Assembly: GCF_019956555.1 (NCBI RefSeq)
Contig: NZ_JAHBDQ010000001.1
Location: 62,001-126,000 of the forward strand
Reading direction: 5' to 3'
From: Pseudomonas sp. A-RE-19
GTDB taxonomy: Bacteria > Pseudomonadota > Gammaproteobacteria > Pseudomonadales > Pseudomonadaceae
Length of the DNA stretch: 64,000 nucleotides
Shown: positions 36,627 through 44,889 of the stretch, in pieces
Layout of the letters: every line of letters starts with the position of its first letter
How positions within the stretch are numbered: position 1 is the first letter of the stretch
Notes under the pieces: generated by a model
The model's input: only the letters and a program-made list of their open reading frames with translations
The model's database searches: none
What the model was told of the DNA's origin: nothing
Program-made: the position numbers and the translations under genes

Positions 36627-38132
36627 ATGAAATCCCCTGCAGGTTTGCTGCTGTCGGCTATTGAGCTGGACCGTGCCAGCGCCATCCCCCTGTACCGCCA
36701 ACTCTATTTGCAGATTCGCAAACAGATTCTCAGCGGAAAAATGCAAGGAGGCGTGCGCCTGCCGTCGACGCGGACTCTGAGCAAAGAATTGGCGCTGTCG
36801 CGGATCACCATCCTCAACGCATTCGATCAGCTGATTGCCGAGGGTTTCCTGGCCTCGCGCACCGGGGCGGGCACCTATGTCGGCGATGAGTGGGAGGGTC
36901 GAGGGACGGCCGACGAAGAACAGCGCCAGCCACCGCGCCTGTCCGACCTGAGCCAGTCCATGCTGTCGTTGCGCAGCAGTCACTTTCGCGGGGTTTCCTA
37001 TACCGATTGGGACCCCGCGACCCCCACCTCATTCCTGCCCAGCCACAGTACCTACGACGCATTTCCGCTCGCGGTGTGGCGGCGCTTGATGAACCGCCAC
37101 CTGCTCAAGCCGACCAAGGCCATGCTCGGCTATGGCGAACTGCAAGGGTTACAGGCCTTGCGCGCGGCGATTGCCGAGTACGTCTTTGATGCCCGTGGCA
37201 TCGACTGCAGTGCCGAACAGGTAGTGATCGTGTCCGGCGCCCAGCAAGCCTTCAACCTGTTGGGCATGCTGTTGCTCAATCCGCAGGACAGCGTATGGAT
37301 GGAGGACCCGGGACACATCGCGGCGCGCATTGCGTTGCAGGCCCAGGGGGCTCAGGTGGTGCCGTTGCGGATCGACGAACAAGGGATTGATATTCAGCAA
37401 GGCCTGGCCGAGTGCCCGGACGCCCGCCTGGTGTTTACCACACCTTCTCGCCAGCACCCCTTGGGCGTGACCATGAGTTATGCGCGGCGCCAGGCACTCA
37501 TCGACTGGGCTGCACAGTATCAGAGCTGGATCATCGAGGACGATTGCGACAGTGAATTTCGCTACAGCGGCCGCCTCCTCCCCGCGCTCTATGCCATGGA
37601 CCAGATGGCACGTGTGATCTACGTCGGCACCTTCAGCAAAGTCCTCTTCCCTTCGCTAAGACTGGGCTATGTGATATTGCCGCAAGCGTTGGTCGAACCC
37701 TTCTGCACCCTGCGCGCGGTGATGGATCGCAGCCCACCCACGCTTCTCCAGGCGACGACGGCGGACTTCATGCGCGAAGGCCACTTCCTCGGCCATATTC
37801 GTCGCATGCGTGCGCTGTACCAGGCTCGCCAGCAAGCACTGGTTGAGCAACTTCAGCAACAGCTGGGCGGCTTCTTCAACATCACCCCGGTGGAAGCCGG
37901 CATGCACCTGATCGCGTGGCTGCCGCCCACGCTTGATGACGATGCCATCGCCAGGGAACTGGCCCGGCACAACATCCACACCTATGCCCTGAGCGACTAC
38001 TGCCTTGAGCATGTCCTGCCACCTGCCCTGCTCATCGGTTTCGCCGGTACGCCTGAGGGCCTGGCGCAGGAGCGCGTCGAAGCACTGGCCCGGGCCTTGA
38101 GCAAAATGGGGTACCTGCAGCCGGCCACTTGA
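36627..38132 (+). CDS. MocR-family (GntR/aminotransferase) regulator
   Basis: A 501-residue fusion. A GntR winged helix (~15-80, RLPSTRTLSKELALSRITI) is joined to a fold-type-I aminotransferase domain (~110-495). The PLP-binding Lys is in YVGTFSKVLFPSLRLGY, and the Asp that contacts the pyridine nitrogen is in IIEDDCDSEFRY. Such proteins sense PLP plus an amine or amino acid. The start at 36627 fits the family; an upstream in-frame ATG at 36585 is possible. It is divergent from the dehydrogenase-to-YeiH cluster, which it probably controls, and upstream of the TIM-barrel/MFS pair. Confidence 0.9.
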   Translation: MKSPAGLLLSAIELDRASAIPLYRQLYLQIRKQILSGKMQGGVRLPSTRTLSKELALSRITILNAFDQLIAEGFLASRTGAGTYVGDEWEGRGTADEEQRQPPRLSDLSQSMLSLRSSHFRGVSYTDWDPATPTSFLPSHSTYDAFPLAVWRRLMNRHLLKPTKAMLGYGELQGLQALRAAIAEYVFDARGIDCSAEQVVIVSGAQQAFNLLGMLLLNPQDSVWMEDPGHIAARIALQAQGAQVVPLRIDEQGIDIQQGLAECPDARLVFTTPSRQHPLGVTMSYARRQALIDWAAQYQSWIIEDDCDSEFRYSGRLLPALYAMDQMARVIYVGTFSKVLFPSLRLGYVILPQALVEPFCTLRAVMDRSPPTLLQATTADFMREGHFLGHIRRMRALYQARQQALVEQLQQQLGGFFNITPVEAGMHLIAWLPPTLDDDAIARELARHNIHTYALSDYCLEHVLPPALLIGFAGTPEGLAQERVEALARALSKMGYLQPAT

Positions 38133-38152
38133 AGCAAGACAAGTGGTCTTAT
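38125..38152 (+). terminator. Weak terminator after the MocR gene
   Basis: CCACTTG and CAAGTGG form a 7-bp stem (38125-38131, 38140-38146) overlapping the stop region and followed by TCTTATGATTT. The T tract is broken, so termination would be partial. Confidence 0.4.
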
Positions 38153-38244
38153 GATTTAACTGAAAGTGGATCTATCGAGAGTTCCTGACTGGCGCGATAA
38201 AGGCTGCGCCGGTAGACCCGGCGTCTGAACCAGGAACGACTCGA

Positions 38245-39315
38245 ATGAACAATAAGATCCAAGAGCGATTCAATGCCTTGCTCAACCGCAAGGCGGCCGA
38301 GGCCGGAACACCTCCCCTGCTGACTGAAGCACTGGCCCGCCAGCTGCTCGACCGTCTTGGGCAGATGCGCTTGTTTGCCCACGCTTATCCCTTGCTGACC
38401 AACCTCACCCATGGCCGTGTCACGCCTGCCGACCTGCTGGATTTCGCCTATCGCCACGAGCTGCAGGGTCTGAGCCTGCACTTGCTCGATGGCGAAGAAA
38501 ACAGCCTGAGCCAAATGACGCCCGCGCAGTTGCAAGCGTTTGCCGACAAGGCCACTGCGCTCGAACTGGATGTGCACCTGGAAATCAGCAGCACGCTGAA
38601 AAAAGATGTCGATCACGTGATTGCCATCGCCAAGGCGCTTAGGGTTCGCAACATTCGCGTTTACTCACGCTACGAGGGAACACTGTCACAGGTCATGGAC
38701 GTCATCGAATCCGACCTGCATTACCTCGCGCAGCAGGCAGACGAGCACGACCTGTACTTCGACTTCGAGCAGCATGAAGAACTCAAGAGCGCCGAGATCG
38801 CGCAACTGCTGAACCGGCTGAATCACCCTCGCCTGCACGCCTTGTTCGACTTTGGCAACATGATCAACGCCTGCGAACAACCTCTGCAGGCGCTGCGCAC
38901 TCTGGCGCCGCACATACGCCAAACCCATCTCAAAGGTGTGCGCATCGTCCCCGAGCAAAACGGATTCGGCCATTACGGCGTGCTGCAGGGCAGCGACGAT
39001 GATGACCTGCCAAGCGCCCGCATGCTGTTCGAACTGTTGATGCTCGGCGACTCAACCGCGCAAGTAATCGCCTTCATCCTTGAGCAGGAAAATCACTACG
39101 TGGCCCCGGCGTTCCGCCAGACCTTTGAGGCTGCCGATCCGTTCATTGCGTACCGGGAAATGAGTGACACGCCACTCCCGCACGGCTACTCGCTCGAACG
39201 AATGCTCGCCGACGAACACCGCTGGGCGAACAACCAGGTCGCGTATGTGCGAGGCCTGCTGGCCGAGTTCCGAACCCTGGCCGAGTTGACCCTGGACAAC
39301 CGCGAAAACGACTGA
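38245..39315 (+). CDS. Xylose-isomerase-like TIM-barrel protein
   Basis: A 356-residue protein of the sugar phosphate isomerase/epimerase group (AP endonuclease 2-like barrel). Candidate metal ligands are in YFDFEQHEEL, LFDFGNM and RQTHLKG, the usual Glu-Asp-His pattern on successive strands. An AGGAACG leader precedes the ATG. It is followed 47 bp later by an MFS permease, so the pair probably imports and isomerises or epimerises a sugar-like or keto compound. Its link to the cluster across the MocR gene is plausible but unproven. Confidence 0.85.
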   Translation: MNNKIQERFNALLNRKAAEAGTPPLLTEALARQLLDRLGQMRLFAHAYPLLTNLTHGRVTPADLLDFAYRHELQGLSLHLLDGEENSLSQMTPAQLQAFADKATALELDVHLEISSTLKKDVDHVIAIAKALRVRNIRVYSRYEGTLSQVMDVIESDLHYLAQQADEHDLYFDFEQHEELKSAEIAQLLNRLNHPRLHALFDFGNMINACEQPLQALRTLAPHIRQTHLKGVRIVPEQNGFGHYGVLQGSDDDDLPSARMLFELLMLGDSTAQVIAFILEQENHYVAPAFRQTFEAADPFIAYREMSDTPLPHGYSLERMLADEHRWANNQVAYVRGLLAEFRTLAELTLDNREND

Positions 39316-39362
39316 ACCTGACGTGACAACCGGCACTGCTTATCCAAGCCTGGAGAACAATA

Positions 39363-40628
39363 ATGACAACTCGTGACAAGGCCAAATGGCTCAGATTCCT
39401 GATTCTCATCCTCGGCGGTGGCACCATCTACAAGCTGGCGAACCTCAAGGACGCCTTCTATATCCCCATGCAAGAATTCATGGGCTTGAGCCACACTGAA
39501 ATCGGCATGCTGCTGAGCGCCAACGCCATCATCGCCACCGCACTGTTTGTCGTCGGCGGTCTTCTGGCGGACCGCTACGACACGCGCAAACTGATCCCCG
39601 TCGGCCTGATCGGTACCGGTGGCCTGGGGCTGTATCTGGCGACCTTTCCACCGTTCAGCAATCTGCTGATCGTGTTCAGCCTGCTGGCCGTCTGCGCCGA
39701 TTGCATCTTCTGGCCCTCGCTGCTCAAAGCCATCCGCAATCTGGGTGACGATCAGGAACAGGGGCGGTTGTTTGGACTGTTGGAAGGTGGGCGTGGCGTC
39801 ATTGACACCCTGGTCGCCTTTTCGGCGCTGGGCGTCTTCGTGGCCATGGGCTCCGGCGAGGCCGGGCTGAAGTCGGCAATCCTCTTCTACTCGGTGATCG
39901 ACATTCTTGCCGGAACCCTGACCTGGTTCCTGCTCAAGGGCGGCACCACACAGTCGATCGCCAAGCCGAAGAACGGTTTGGCGAATCTGCTCGAAGCCAT
40001 CAAGGTGCCGGGGATCTGGCTGGTCAGCCTCAACGTATTCATGGTCTACATCGTCTACTGTGGTCTGACCTATTTCATTCCCTACCTCAAGGAAATGTAC
40101 GGGCTGCCCGTGGCATTGGTGGGCGCCTACGGCATCATCAATCAGTACTTCCTCAAGATCCTGGGCGGCCCTGCCGGTGGCTTCATTGCCGACAAGCAGT
40201 TCAAGAGCACCAGCCGCTATTTGAAGTGGGCATTCCTGGCCTTGCTGCCGCTGATGGGCGTCATTCTGCTGATCCCGAAAAGCCCGGGTTTTATCTATGC
40301 GGGCATGGCAGCCACGCTGTCCTTCGCCCTGATTGTGTTTTCCATGCGCGGCGTGTTCTGGGCGCCCATGGGTGAAGTCGGCATCCCTCAACACATCACC
40401 GGTTCAGCCTTCGGTATCGGCTGCCTGATCGGCTACGCACCGGGCATGTTCGCTTACGTCATCTACGGCGCAATCCTCGACCATTTCCCGGGTCAGCAAG
40501 GCTACAACTACGTCTTCAGCCTGATGAGCGTGTTGGCCATGCTTGGCTTCATGGTGTCCAGCCTGCTGTACAAGACTGTTCGGAATAAATCCACGGCAAC
40601 CAGCGGGATCAGCGCTGCGAACGCCTGA
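39363..40628 (+). CDS. MFS transporter
   Basis: A 421-residue transporter with twelve predicted helices. The loop 2-3 motif GGLLADRYDTRKL is clear and the N-terminus is short. GGAGAAC precedes the start. It is the second gene of the TIM-barrel unit and is followed by a strong hairpin terminator. Its sequence type is unlike the MFS gene at 32-33 kb (NarK/NNP- or phthalate-like versus this glycerol-phosphate-like pattern), so the locus encodes two distinct uptake systems. Confidence 0.88.
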   Translation: MTTRDKAKWLRFLILILGGGTIYKLANLKDAFYIPMQEFMGLSHTEIGMLLSANAIIATALFVVGGLLADRYDTRKLIPVGLIGTGGLGLYLATFPPFSNLLIVFSLLAVCADCIFWPSLLKAIRNLGDDQEQGRLFGLLEGGRGVIDTLVAFSALGVFVAMGSGEAGLKSAILFYSVIDILAGTLTWFLLKGGTTQSIAKPKNGLANLLEAIKVPGIWLVSLNVFMVYIVYCGLTYFIPYLKEMYGLPVALVGAYGIINQYFLKILGGPAGGFIADKQFKSTSRYLKWAFLALLPLMGVILLIPKSPGFIYAGMAATLSFALIVFSMRGVFWAPMGEVGIPQHITGSAFGIGCLIGYAPGMFAYVIYGAILDHFPGQQGYNYVFSLMSVLAMLGFMVSSLLYKTVRNKSTATSGISAANA

Positions 40629-40692
40629 GCATTGTCCTGCAATCAGGAGCAGCACTGCGTAGTGCTTTCTTTCTGGAAAAGTCACGCTCATG

Positions 40693-40725
40693 AAAAAGGC
40701 CAATGCGGTGAGCATTGGCCTTTTT
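40693..40725. terminator. Bidirectional Rho-independent terminator
   Basis: A perfect 14-bp stem AAAAAGGCCAATGC / GCATTGGCCTTTTT with a 5-base loop, with T runs on both strands. It ends the TIM-barrel/MFS unit. Confidence 0.85.
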
Positions 40726-40744
40726 CATTGACGGCCATGGCTAG

Positions 40745-41164
40745 CGCAGCACCCCTATCGATCACGTTGCGGGCGCTCCAATCAGCGATCAGGATGTGAG
40801 CATCATCGGCGCCTACCTTGCGGTGACCTACGGCAGTGCCCAGGCGAGCGATGCCGATGTGCAGGCGGCCTCGAACCCGTCGGCGGGCCAGCCCTCGGCG
40901 ACACCTGTCGCAAAAGTCGACGTCATGGCGTTGCTCCAGAGCAACTCTTGCCTGTCCTGCCACGCGATCGATCATAAAGTCGTAGGCCCGGCCTATCACG
41001 ATGTGGCCACTCGGTACGCCAATGACCCGCAGGCACAGGCCAAGGTGACGGCCAGCATTCAGCATGGCGGTACCGGCAAATGGGGGGATATCCCAATGCC
41101 GCCTTTCGCGCAGTTAAACCCCGACGATCTGCACACCCTGACGACATTCATACTGGACCAGTAA
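40745..41164 (+). pseudogene. Headless class I cytochrome c
   Basis: The frame is open from 40745 and could start at GTG 40796. It contains one complete haem-binding motif (SCLSCH) and a C-terminal methionine ligand region (GDIPMPPFAQL), so a cytochrome c551-like domain is intact. There is no signal peptide, without which haem cannot be attached in the periplasm. The preceding residues (SDQDVSIIGAYLAVTYG) look like the end of another cytochrome domain. I therefore read it as the 3' remnant of a larger dihaem protein rather than a working gene. A cryptic upstream exported start is not visible. Confidence 0.55.
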
Positions 41165-41359
41165 GCCCGCTCCCGGCTCGACCGGGCAGAGCCTGAAATC
41201 TACGGCGCGATTGCTTGCTCCACACTTGGCAACGAGTTGTGGGCTAACAGCTGACCTAGAGCAATACAAGCCTGGAAAGATGAACATACCTTCATACAAG
41301 CGCAGCCGCAGATGTCTACCCTCAAGTTTCCGACATAGTGAATACAGGAGTAACCCACA

Positions 41360-41542
41360 ATGTTCTCACACGAAGGTGCTGGCCTGATTACCCTTTACAT
41401 CGTCATGGCATTGATCGCTTTAATTGTGATCGCTCATGTTGTTCATACTCACTGGCAATACCGCCAAAAGGGCATGCGTGATCAATCTCGCAGTCGTTCA
41501 TACAGAGCAAGCGAATCTGCGACTGATACACCTGCGTGTTGA
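41360..41542 (+). CDS. Small single-helix membrane protein
   Basis: A 60-residue product with one hydrophobic helix (~9-28, LITLYIVMALIALIVIAHVV) and a basic, serine-rich tail (~30-60). An AGGAG ribosome site and a good terminator 16 bases after the stop show that it is a real short transcription unit. I do not recognise the family; the tail would be cytoplasmic by the positive-inside rule. Confidence 0.7.
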   Translation: MFSHEGAGLITLYIVMALIALIVIAHVVHTHWQYRQKGMRDQSRSRSYRASESATDTPAC

Positions 41543-41557
41543 ATGTCTCGATCGAGG

Positions 41558-41582
41558 AGCCCGGTGACGCCCGGGCTTTTTA
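41558..41582 (+). terminator. Rho-independent terminator
   Basis: Stem AGCCCGG / CCGGGCT with loop TGACGC, followed by TTTTTA, 16 bases after the small membrane-protein gene. Confidence 0.8.
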
Positions 41583-41666
41583 TTTCCTGGATGAGTCCCC
41601 GGTAACGCGTCGCCACCCTCCGTAGTAGCCCTTCACCTCGATCGAATCCACTTTCTTTACTGCACG

Positions 41667-41813
41667 CTAATACCGGTGATATTCCTGACCTCCGCGGTCA
41701 CCATGGTGGCGACCATAATCATGTCGACCATCACGGTCATGCCAATACGGCCAGCAGCCACCGAGCAGCAGGGTTGCTATTACCACCAGAATTAATGCAG
41801 ATGTGCGTTTCAT
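41667..41813 (-). CDS. Small His/Asp-rich lipoprotein
   Basis: A 48-residue product starting MKRTSALILVVIATLLLGG with the lipobox LGGC (Cys20). After it the chain is dominated by His, Asp, Gly, Arg and Tyr (WHDRDGRHDYGRHHGDRGG). A GGAG site lies about 8 bases before ATG. The mature part is only ~29 residues. The histidine/aspartate spacing suggests possible metal binding, but no family is recognised. It is convergent with the small membrane-protein gene. Confidence 0.65.
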   Translation of the reverse strand: MKRTSALILVVIATLLLGGCWPYWHDRDGRHDYGRHHGDRGGQEYHRY

Positions 41814-42356
41814 TTGATTATCTCCAGACAGGCAAAACCTGACGCTGTATTCGTTTGATAGCGCCTCAACTGAGAAGGTTCAAGCCGTGCGATTATCTGT
41901 TCCCCCTCAGCGTCCGGATCAAATCAACTGACCATTTAGCCGATACTGGCAAGAAGATCAGAGCCTGCTGCTGTCTACCGTGTAAGAGTTGTGCCATCTC
42001 CAACGTTGTGGGCAACTCAAAGATCAATGCAGGCAAAACAAAGGCGTCGCAGGCCAAACTCGAGAGCGGTGCCGCAGCCTGCACCATTTCCGGAATCGAC
42101 TGGATCCAGGGTGCTTAGGCACCCTGGGCTTGGCGAATCGGCCAATCAATGGAAAACCATCGGGCCAACCATATGGACACAATCAGGAACTGCATCGCTT
42201 CAGGCGACCAACCTTTCGAACCCTAAAATGCCCAAGCAAGCACTCGAAAACGTCGTCCCGTTCAAGCGCGCATAACCCCTCTCCCACCTACCAGCCTGAA
42301 CGGCGGATAGTCATCAACCTTGGCATGCCATCGGGGCTGTATCTTAAAACGGGCCG
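41814..42356. other. 543-bp stretch without a supported gene
   Basis: Short open frames here have no ribosome sites and no recognisable product. The only structures seen are an 8-bp perfect hairpin (CAGGGTGC / GCACCCTG, 42107-42126) and the truncated gene start described separately at 42115-42195. Confidence 0.5.
42115..42195 (-). pseudogene. Truncated copy of the 43.3-kb gene's start
   Basis: ATGCAGTTCCTGAT at 42195 downward repeats the first codons of the gene at 43284-43583 (MQFLIV in both). The frame then diverges and stops after 26 codons inside a hairpin. It looks like a broken duplicate. Confidence 0.4.
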
Positions 42357-42581
42357 TTATCTTTGGCGCCGTCGTGCGATGCTATGGCGCAACGTATCTC
42401 TTTCCAGCGCCTCGACCGCCACAAGCGCTTCAACACCGGCCCCTGCTTCTACTTTTTCAATGAAATTCAAAATTGCCTTTTTCATGAACCAGTGTGCGGT
42501 GCGATCCAACTTTGCCGACACAGCCTTCAGCCTGGCGCGCGTTTCCTCATCCAATTTGATACCCAGTGTTGTTACCGACAT
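42357..42581 (-). CDS. Free-standing PutA-like ribbon-helix-helix protein
   Basis: A 74-residue protein whose first ~48 residues (TTLGIKLDEETRARLKAV, then DRTAHWFMKKAI) closely follow the ribbon-helix-helix DNA-binding domain at the N-terminus of the proline-catabolic enzyme PutA. A strong GGAGG site sits 7 bases before ATG 42581, so it is probably translated on its own. The remaining ~26 residues are an Ala/Glu/Arg helix, not PutA sequence. It is either a small repressor or an excised PutA domain. Upstream in the same frame lies a decayed ABC binding-protein fragment. Confidence 0.65.
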   Translation of the reverse strand: MSVTTLGIKLDEETRARLKAVSAKLDRTAHWFMKKAILNFIEKVEAGAGVEALVAVEALERDTLRHSIARRRQR

Positions 42582-42674
42582 ATCGCTGCCTCCGAATGAA
42601 TCAAGCCCCATAACGCAAGAAGTGGAGCGTGCGTCGGCGATGCCGCTCCACGAAGGCGCTGTCCTGGTCAGCTC

Positions 42675-42842
42675 ATACAGCACACCGAGGTCTTCGAGTT
42701 TGTCTTTGTCTTTGTGTTTGTCATAGAACGACTTGTGAGTGCTCGACAGCCAGACCATCGGGATCAGGTCGATATTGCCGTTAGCCAAGGCCTGGAACTG
42801 AATGCCAATATCGGCGAGCACCAATTTGACCGGCTGCTTCGA
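42675..42842 (-). pseudogene. Fragment of a betaine/choline-type ABC substrate-binding protein
   Basis: About 56 codons (KQPVKLVLADIGIQFQAL, NGNIDLIPMVWLSSTHKSFY, then LEDLGVLY) resemble the middle of ProX/OpuAC-type glycine betaine-binding proteins. Both ends are missing: no signal peptide, and after GVLY the frame becomes unrelated. It runs directly into the ribosome site of the small ribbon-helix-helix gene. Confidence 0.55.
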
Positions 42843-42847
42843 AAAAC

Positions 42848-43205
42848 ATGAAGGTCACACCGTTGTTCAACGAAGAGATTTTCCCGGTATGCAGCCCCGC
42901 CTATCTGGCGCAGCCCCCAGGGATTGAGACGCTGGAGCTGTTGGGTGGATGCACCTGGTTGTGTCTGGAAGACCAGCACCGGGACTGGATTGGCTGGAGG
43001 GCATGGTTCCAACGCCCTGGCCTGGTCGGGCCTGCTCAGCAATCATTTGCAAACCGGCAATCTGGTGCGGCCGACGCAAACCATCCTGCGCGCCGACGTG
43101 CAGTTCTGCCTGCTGGAACCCCAAGGCCGGGCCCCGAACAGACAAAGCGTCAACCGCTTCCGCCAGTGGCTGATGGCGCATCTGGCCAAGACGATCTACA
43201 CCTGA
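42848..43205 (+). pseudogene. LysR-family regulator C-terminal fragment, frameshifted
   Basis: LFNEEIFPVCSPAYLAQPPG and the following WIGWRAWFQR in one frame belong to the effector domain of GcvA-like LysR regulators. The end (LRADVQFCLLEPQGRAPNR, then FRQWLMAHL) continues in another frame up to the stop at 43205. The helix-turn-helix half is absent, so the fragment is not functional. Confidence 0.6.
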
Positions 43206-43283
43206 GTAACAGTCTTGAGTAGATGCTCTGATTAGCTGCGTCAAAGCATTTCCCTCCTCCGGCGTCCTGTCGACCAAAAAAAC

Positions 43284-43583
43284 TCAAACCTCCCTGCAAT
43301 ACCAAGACTGCGCGTACAGAACACCGTCGACTTCTTCCAGACCACTCAGCGTGAAGCCGAGCGTTGCCATGCTGGTCAGGCGAGCATCAAGAAGAGGGCG
43401 AAGCAGTAGCGCATCACCCGGCCACGCACCGTACCGCAGAGATGCGGTGCTGGACGTTCTTTTGAGGATGTCAGACGGCGCGCTGGAGAAAATGATATCG
43501 CCCTTCACTGGCTCAGCGCTGGCGATATCCCTTTTGGATCTGGCGACGCCGCGCTCTCTCATGGGTACGATCAGGAACTGCAT
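43284..43583 (-). CDS. Unrecognised 99-residue protein
   Basis: A soluble 99-residue product (MQFLIVPMRERGVARSKRD) with no signal or membrane segment. Codon use is close to host genes. The ribosome site is weak (GGGTAA). Its 5' end is duplicated at 42.2 kb, and its 3' flank carries a decayed copy of an element found beside the prophage attachment site, so it may belong to the mobile DNA here. I do not recognise a family. Confidence 0.5.
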   Translation of the reverse strand: MQFLIVPMRERGVARSKRDIASAEPVKGDIIFSSAPSDILKRTSSTASLRYGAWPGDALLLRPLLDARLTSMATLGFTLSGLEEVDGVLYAQSWYCREV

Positions 43584-43792
43584 TGCTTACCCAATACTGG
43601 ACAAAGATACAGCATCCAAGCGATATGCTGATTGCTCAATTGGTCGCTGACGATCGGTAACGTTTCGCCTTGATGCAGTGGAGGCTGCTCTACGCTGAAA
43701 GCACGGTAGGGAGGACCTGACCCTGGATAACGTGCGCAATCAAGGGGCAGAAGCTAATCTCTCCTTTGAACAATAAAACTCAATAATCGAAA

Positions 43793-44128
43793 GTGTCTGC
43801 CGATAGTCAAAATGATGCCCCAGCATTAGGGGATTTTAGAACGTGGAGTAGCGGGCTCAAGCTTATGAAAGATATCTATCTACTGATCGAACATGGTACG
43901 GATCAGGGCGAAGTTTATGTGCTTGGCTGGTTCGATGATGAGAAAAGGGCCAAGGAAGTGGCTGAGGAGAAGGAGTGGGAGGTATACCGCGCCAGCTTGA
44001 AAACTGAGCACCCTTGGTCAAATCACAAACCGCTGCCGCCAGACCAAACTAAATATCGTCGCTTCTGGATCAAAGAGATTTCCAAATTTGATCACGTTCC
44101 AGTTCCTAGATCCTCGGCAGTTCATTGA
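43793..44128 (+). CDS. Unrecognised small acidic protein
   Basis: Up to 111 residues from GTG 43793; ATG 43865 (MKDIYLLIEHG) is the more natural start and gives 87 residues. The product is charged and soluble, with an alternating Lys/Glu helix (DDEKRAKEVAEEKEWEVYR). Base composition is more AT-rich than neighbouring host genes, consistent with acquired DNA. Size and charge resemble toxin-immunity proteins, but no toxin gene adjoins it, so no function is assigned. Confidence 0.5.
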   Translation: MSADSQNDAPALGDFRTWSSGLKLMKDIYLLIEHGTDQGEVYVLGWFDDEKRAKEVAEEKEWEVYRASLKTEHPWSNHKPLPPDQTKYRRFWIKEISKFDHVPVPRSSAVH

Positions 44129-44167
44129 CCCGCCATCCGATTTCTGCTCAATCGCAGAACTATCAAC

Positions 44168-44475
44168 TTATCTTCCAGCGGTGACCTCCCGGACGTACGC
44201 CTGACAAGCAGCCAGCGCAATCAATCCTTGGTCACCGGTGTCGGTGATGGCGACAATTCGTTGAACATGCGCCGGGTCAAATCGGGCACGCGCTCCTCCA
44301 TGAACCACGCCGCCGGTTTCGGTACCGGCTGACACTGAGCAGCCACTGGCTGGATCCTCGGCAAGGAGGACTGACAGCCGCAAATCAGAAGTGGCAAGGC
44401 GATCGCGCAGGCGAGCCTGATTGGTTTGAGCATCGCTCAGCTCCTTGTAATGGGTTTGATCGCTGGCAGACAGGC
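44168..44475 (-). pseudogene. Truncated Rz (i-spanin) remnant
   Basis: The frame encodes the C-terminal ~100 residues of an Rz-type inner-membrane spanin (RLSASDQTHYKELSDAQ, then ATSDLRLSVLLAED) and closely parallels the complete Rz at 49982-50488. The N-terminal membrane anchor is absent: similarity stops near 44485, where unrelated sequence begins. It is a leftover of a related prophage lysis cassette. Confidence 0.75.
44221..44433 (-). CDS. Rz1-like o-spanin lipoprotein (second copy)
   Basis: A 70-residue lipoprotein nested in the Rz remnant in another frame, with lipobox LLICGC (Cys19) and a proline-rich mature part, as for Rz1. An AAGGAG site precedes ATG. The frame is intact, but its Rz partner is truncated, so the pair cannot span the periplasm. 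It resembles the copy at 50029-50241. Confidence 0.65.
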   Translation of the reverse strand: MLKPIRLACAIALPLLICGCQSSLPRIQPVAAQCQPVPKPAAWFMEERVPDLTRRMFNELSPSPTPVTKD

Positions 44476-44485
44476 GCCGCCCTCG

Positions 44486-44732
44486 AAGACGGCTCGGTGT
44501 GCATCATCATCGGTGGCGCGGCTTCACTCATGGCGGGACGCTGCGCCGTCTGGTCGAGGAGTTCCGTGATTACATCCGCACCGGCACGCCATTGAGCCCT
44601 TTCTATTTGGGCCCTGAGCGGTCGTTCGACAAAAGCAACATCTGGGGTTACGACCAAGCAGGGATGCAGGCTGTACGCGAACAGGCTGGCACCCTTCCAG
44701 TTTTCCGTCAGCCCGAACAGGCGCCGACATGA
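44486..44732 (+). pseudogene. Fragment of an unrecognised protein
   Basis: The end of a coding frame (GGTLRRLVEEFRDYIRTGTP, then GPERSFDKSNIWGYD, ending RQPEQAPT) with convincing coding composition but no natural start. The segment before it (EDGSVCIII) continues in another frame, so one frameshift is likely. It begins where the Rz remnant ends, marking a recombination joint at about 44485. No family is recognised. Confidence 0.35.
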
Positions 44733-44889
44733 CGGTGGTAAATGCCCATGATCTGGTCTCGATGGAGATTGCAGAATGAGCGAAGTAGAGCCGTACGCCG
44801 CAGCAGGACCTCCACTACTAGACACCCAACCGTCCCAACAGAAGATGCAGTCGGTATAAGATGTGCCGACCTTCGATACGAGCCCGCAC

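Noticed and set aside
41855..42118. 87-codon frame on the plus strand
   Set aside because: No ribosome site, low-complexity Cys/Lys composition, and in a decayed region.
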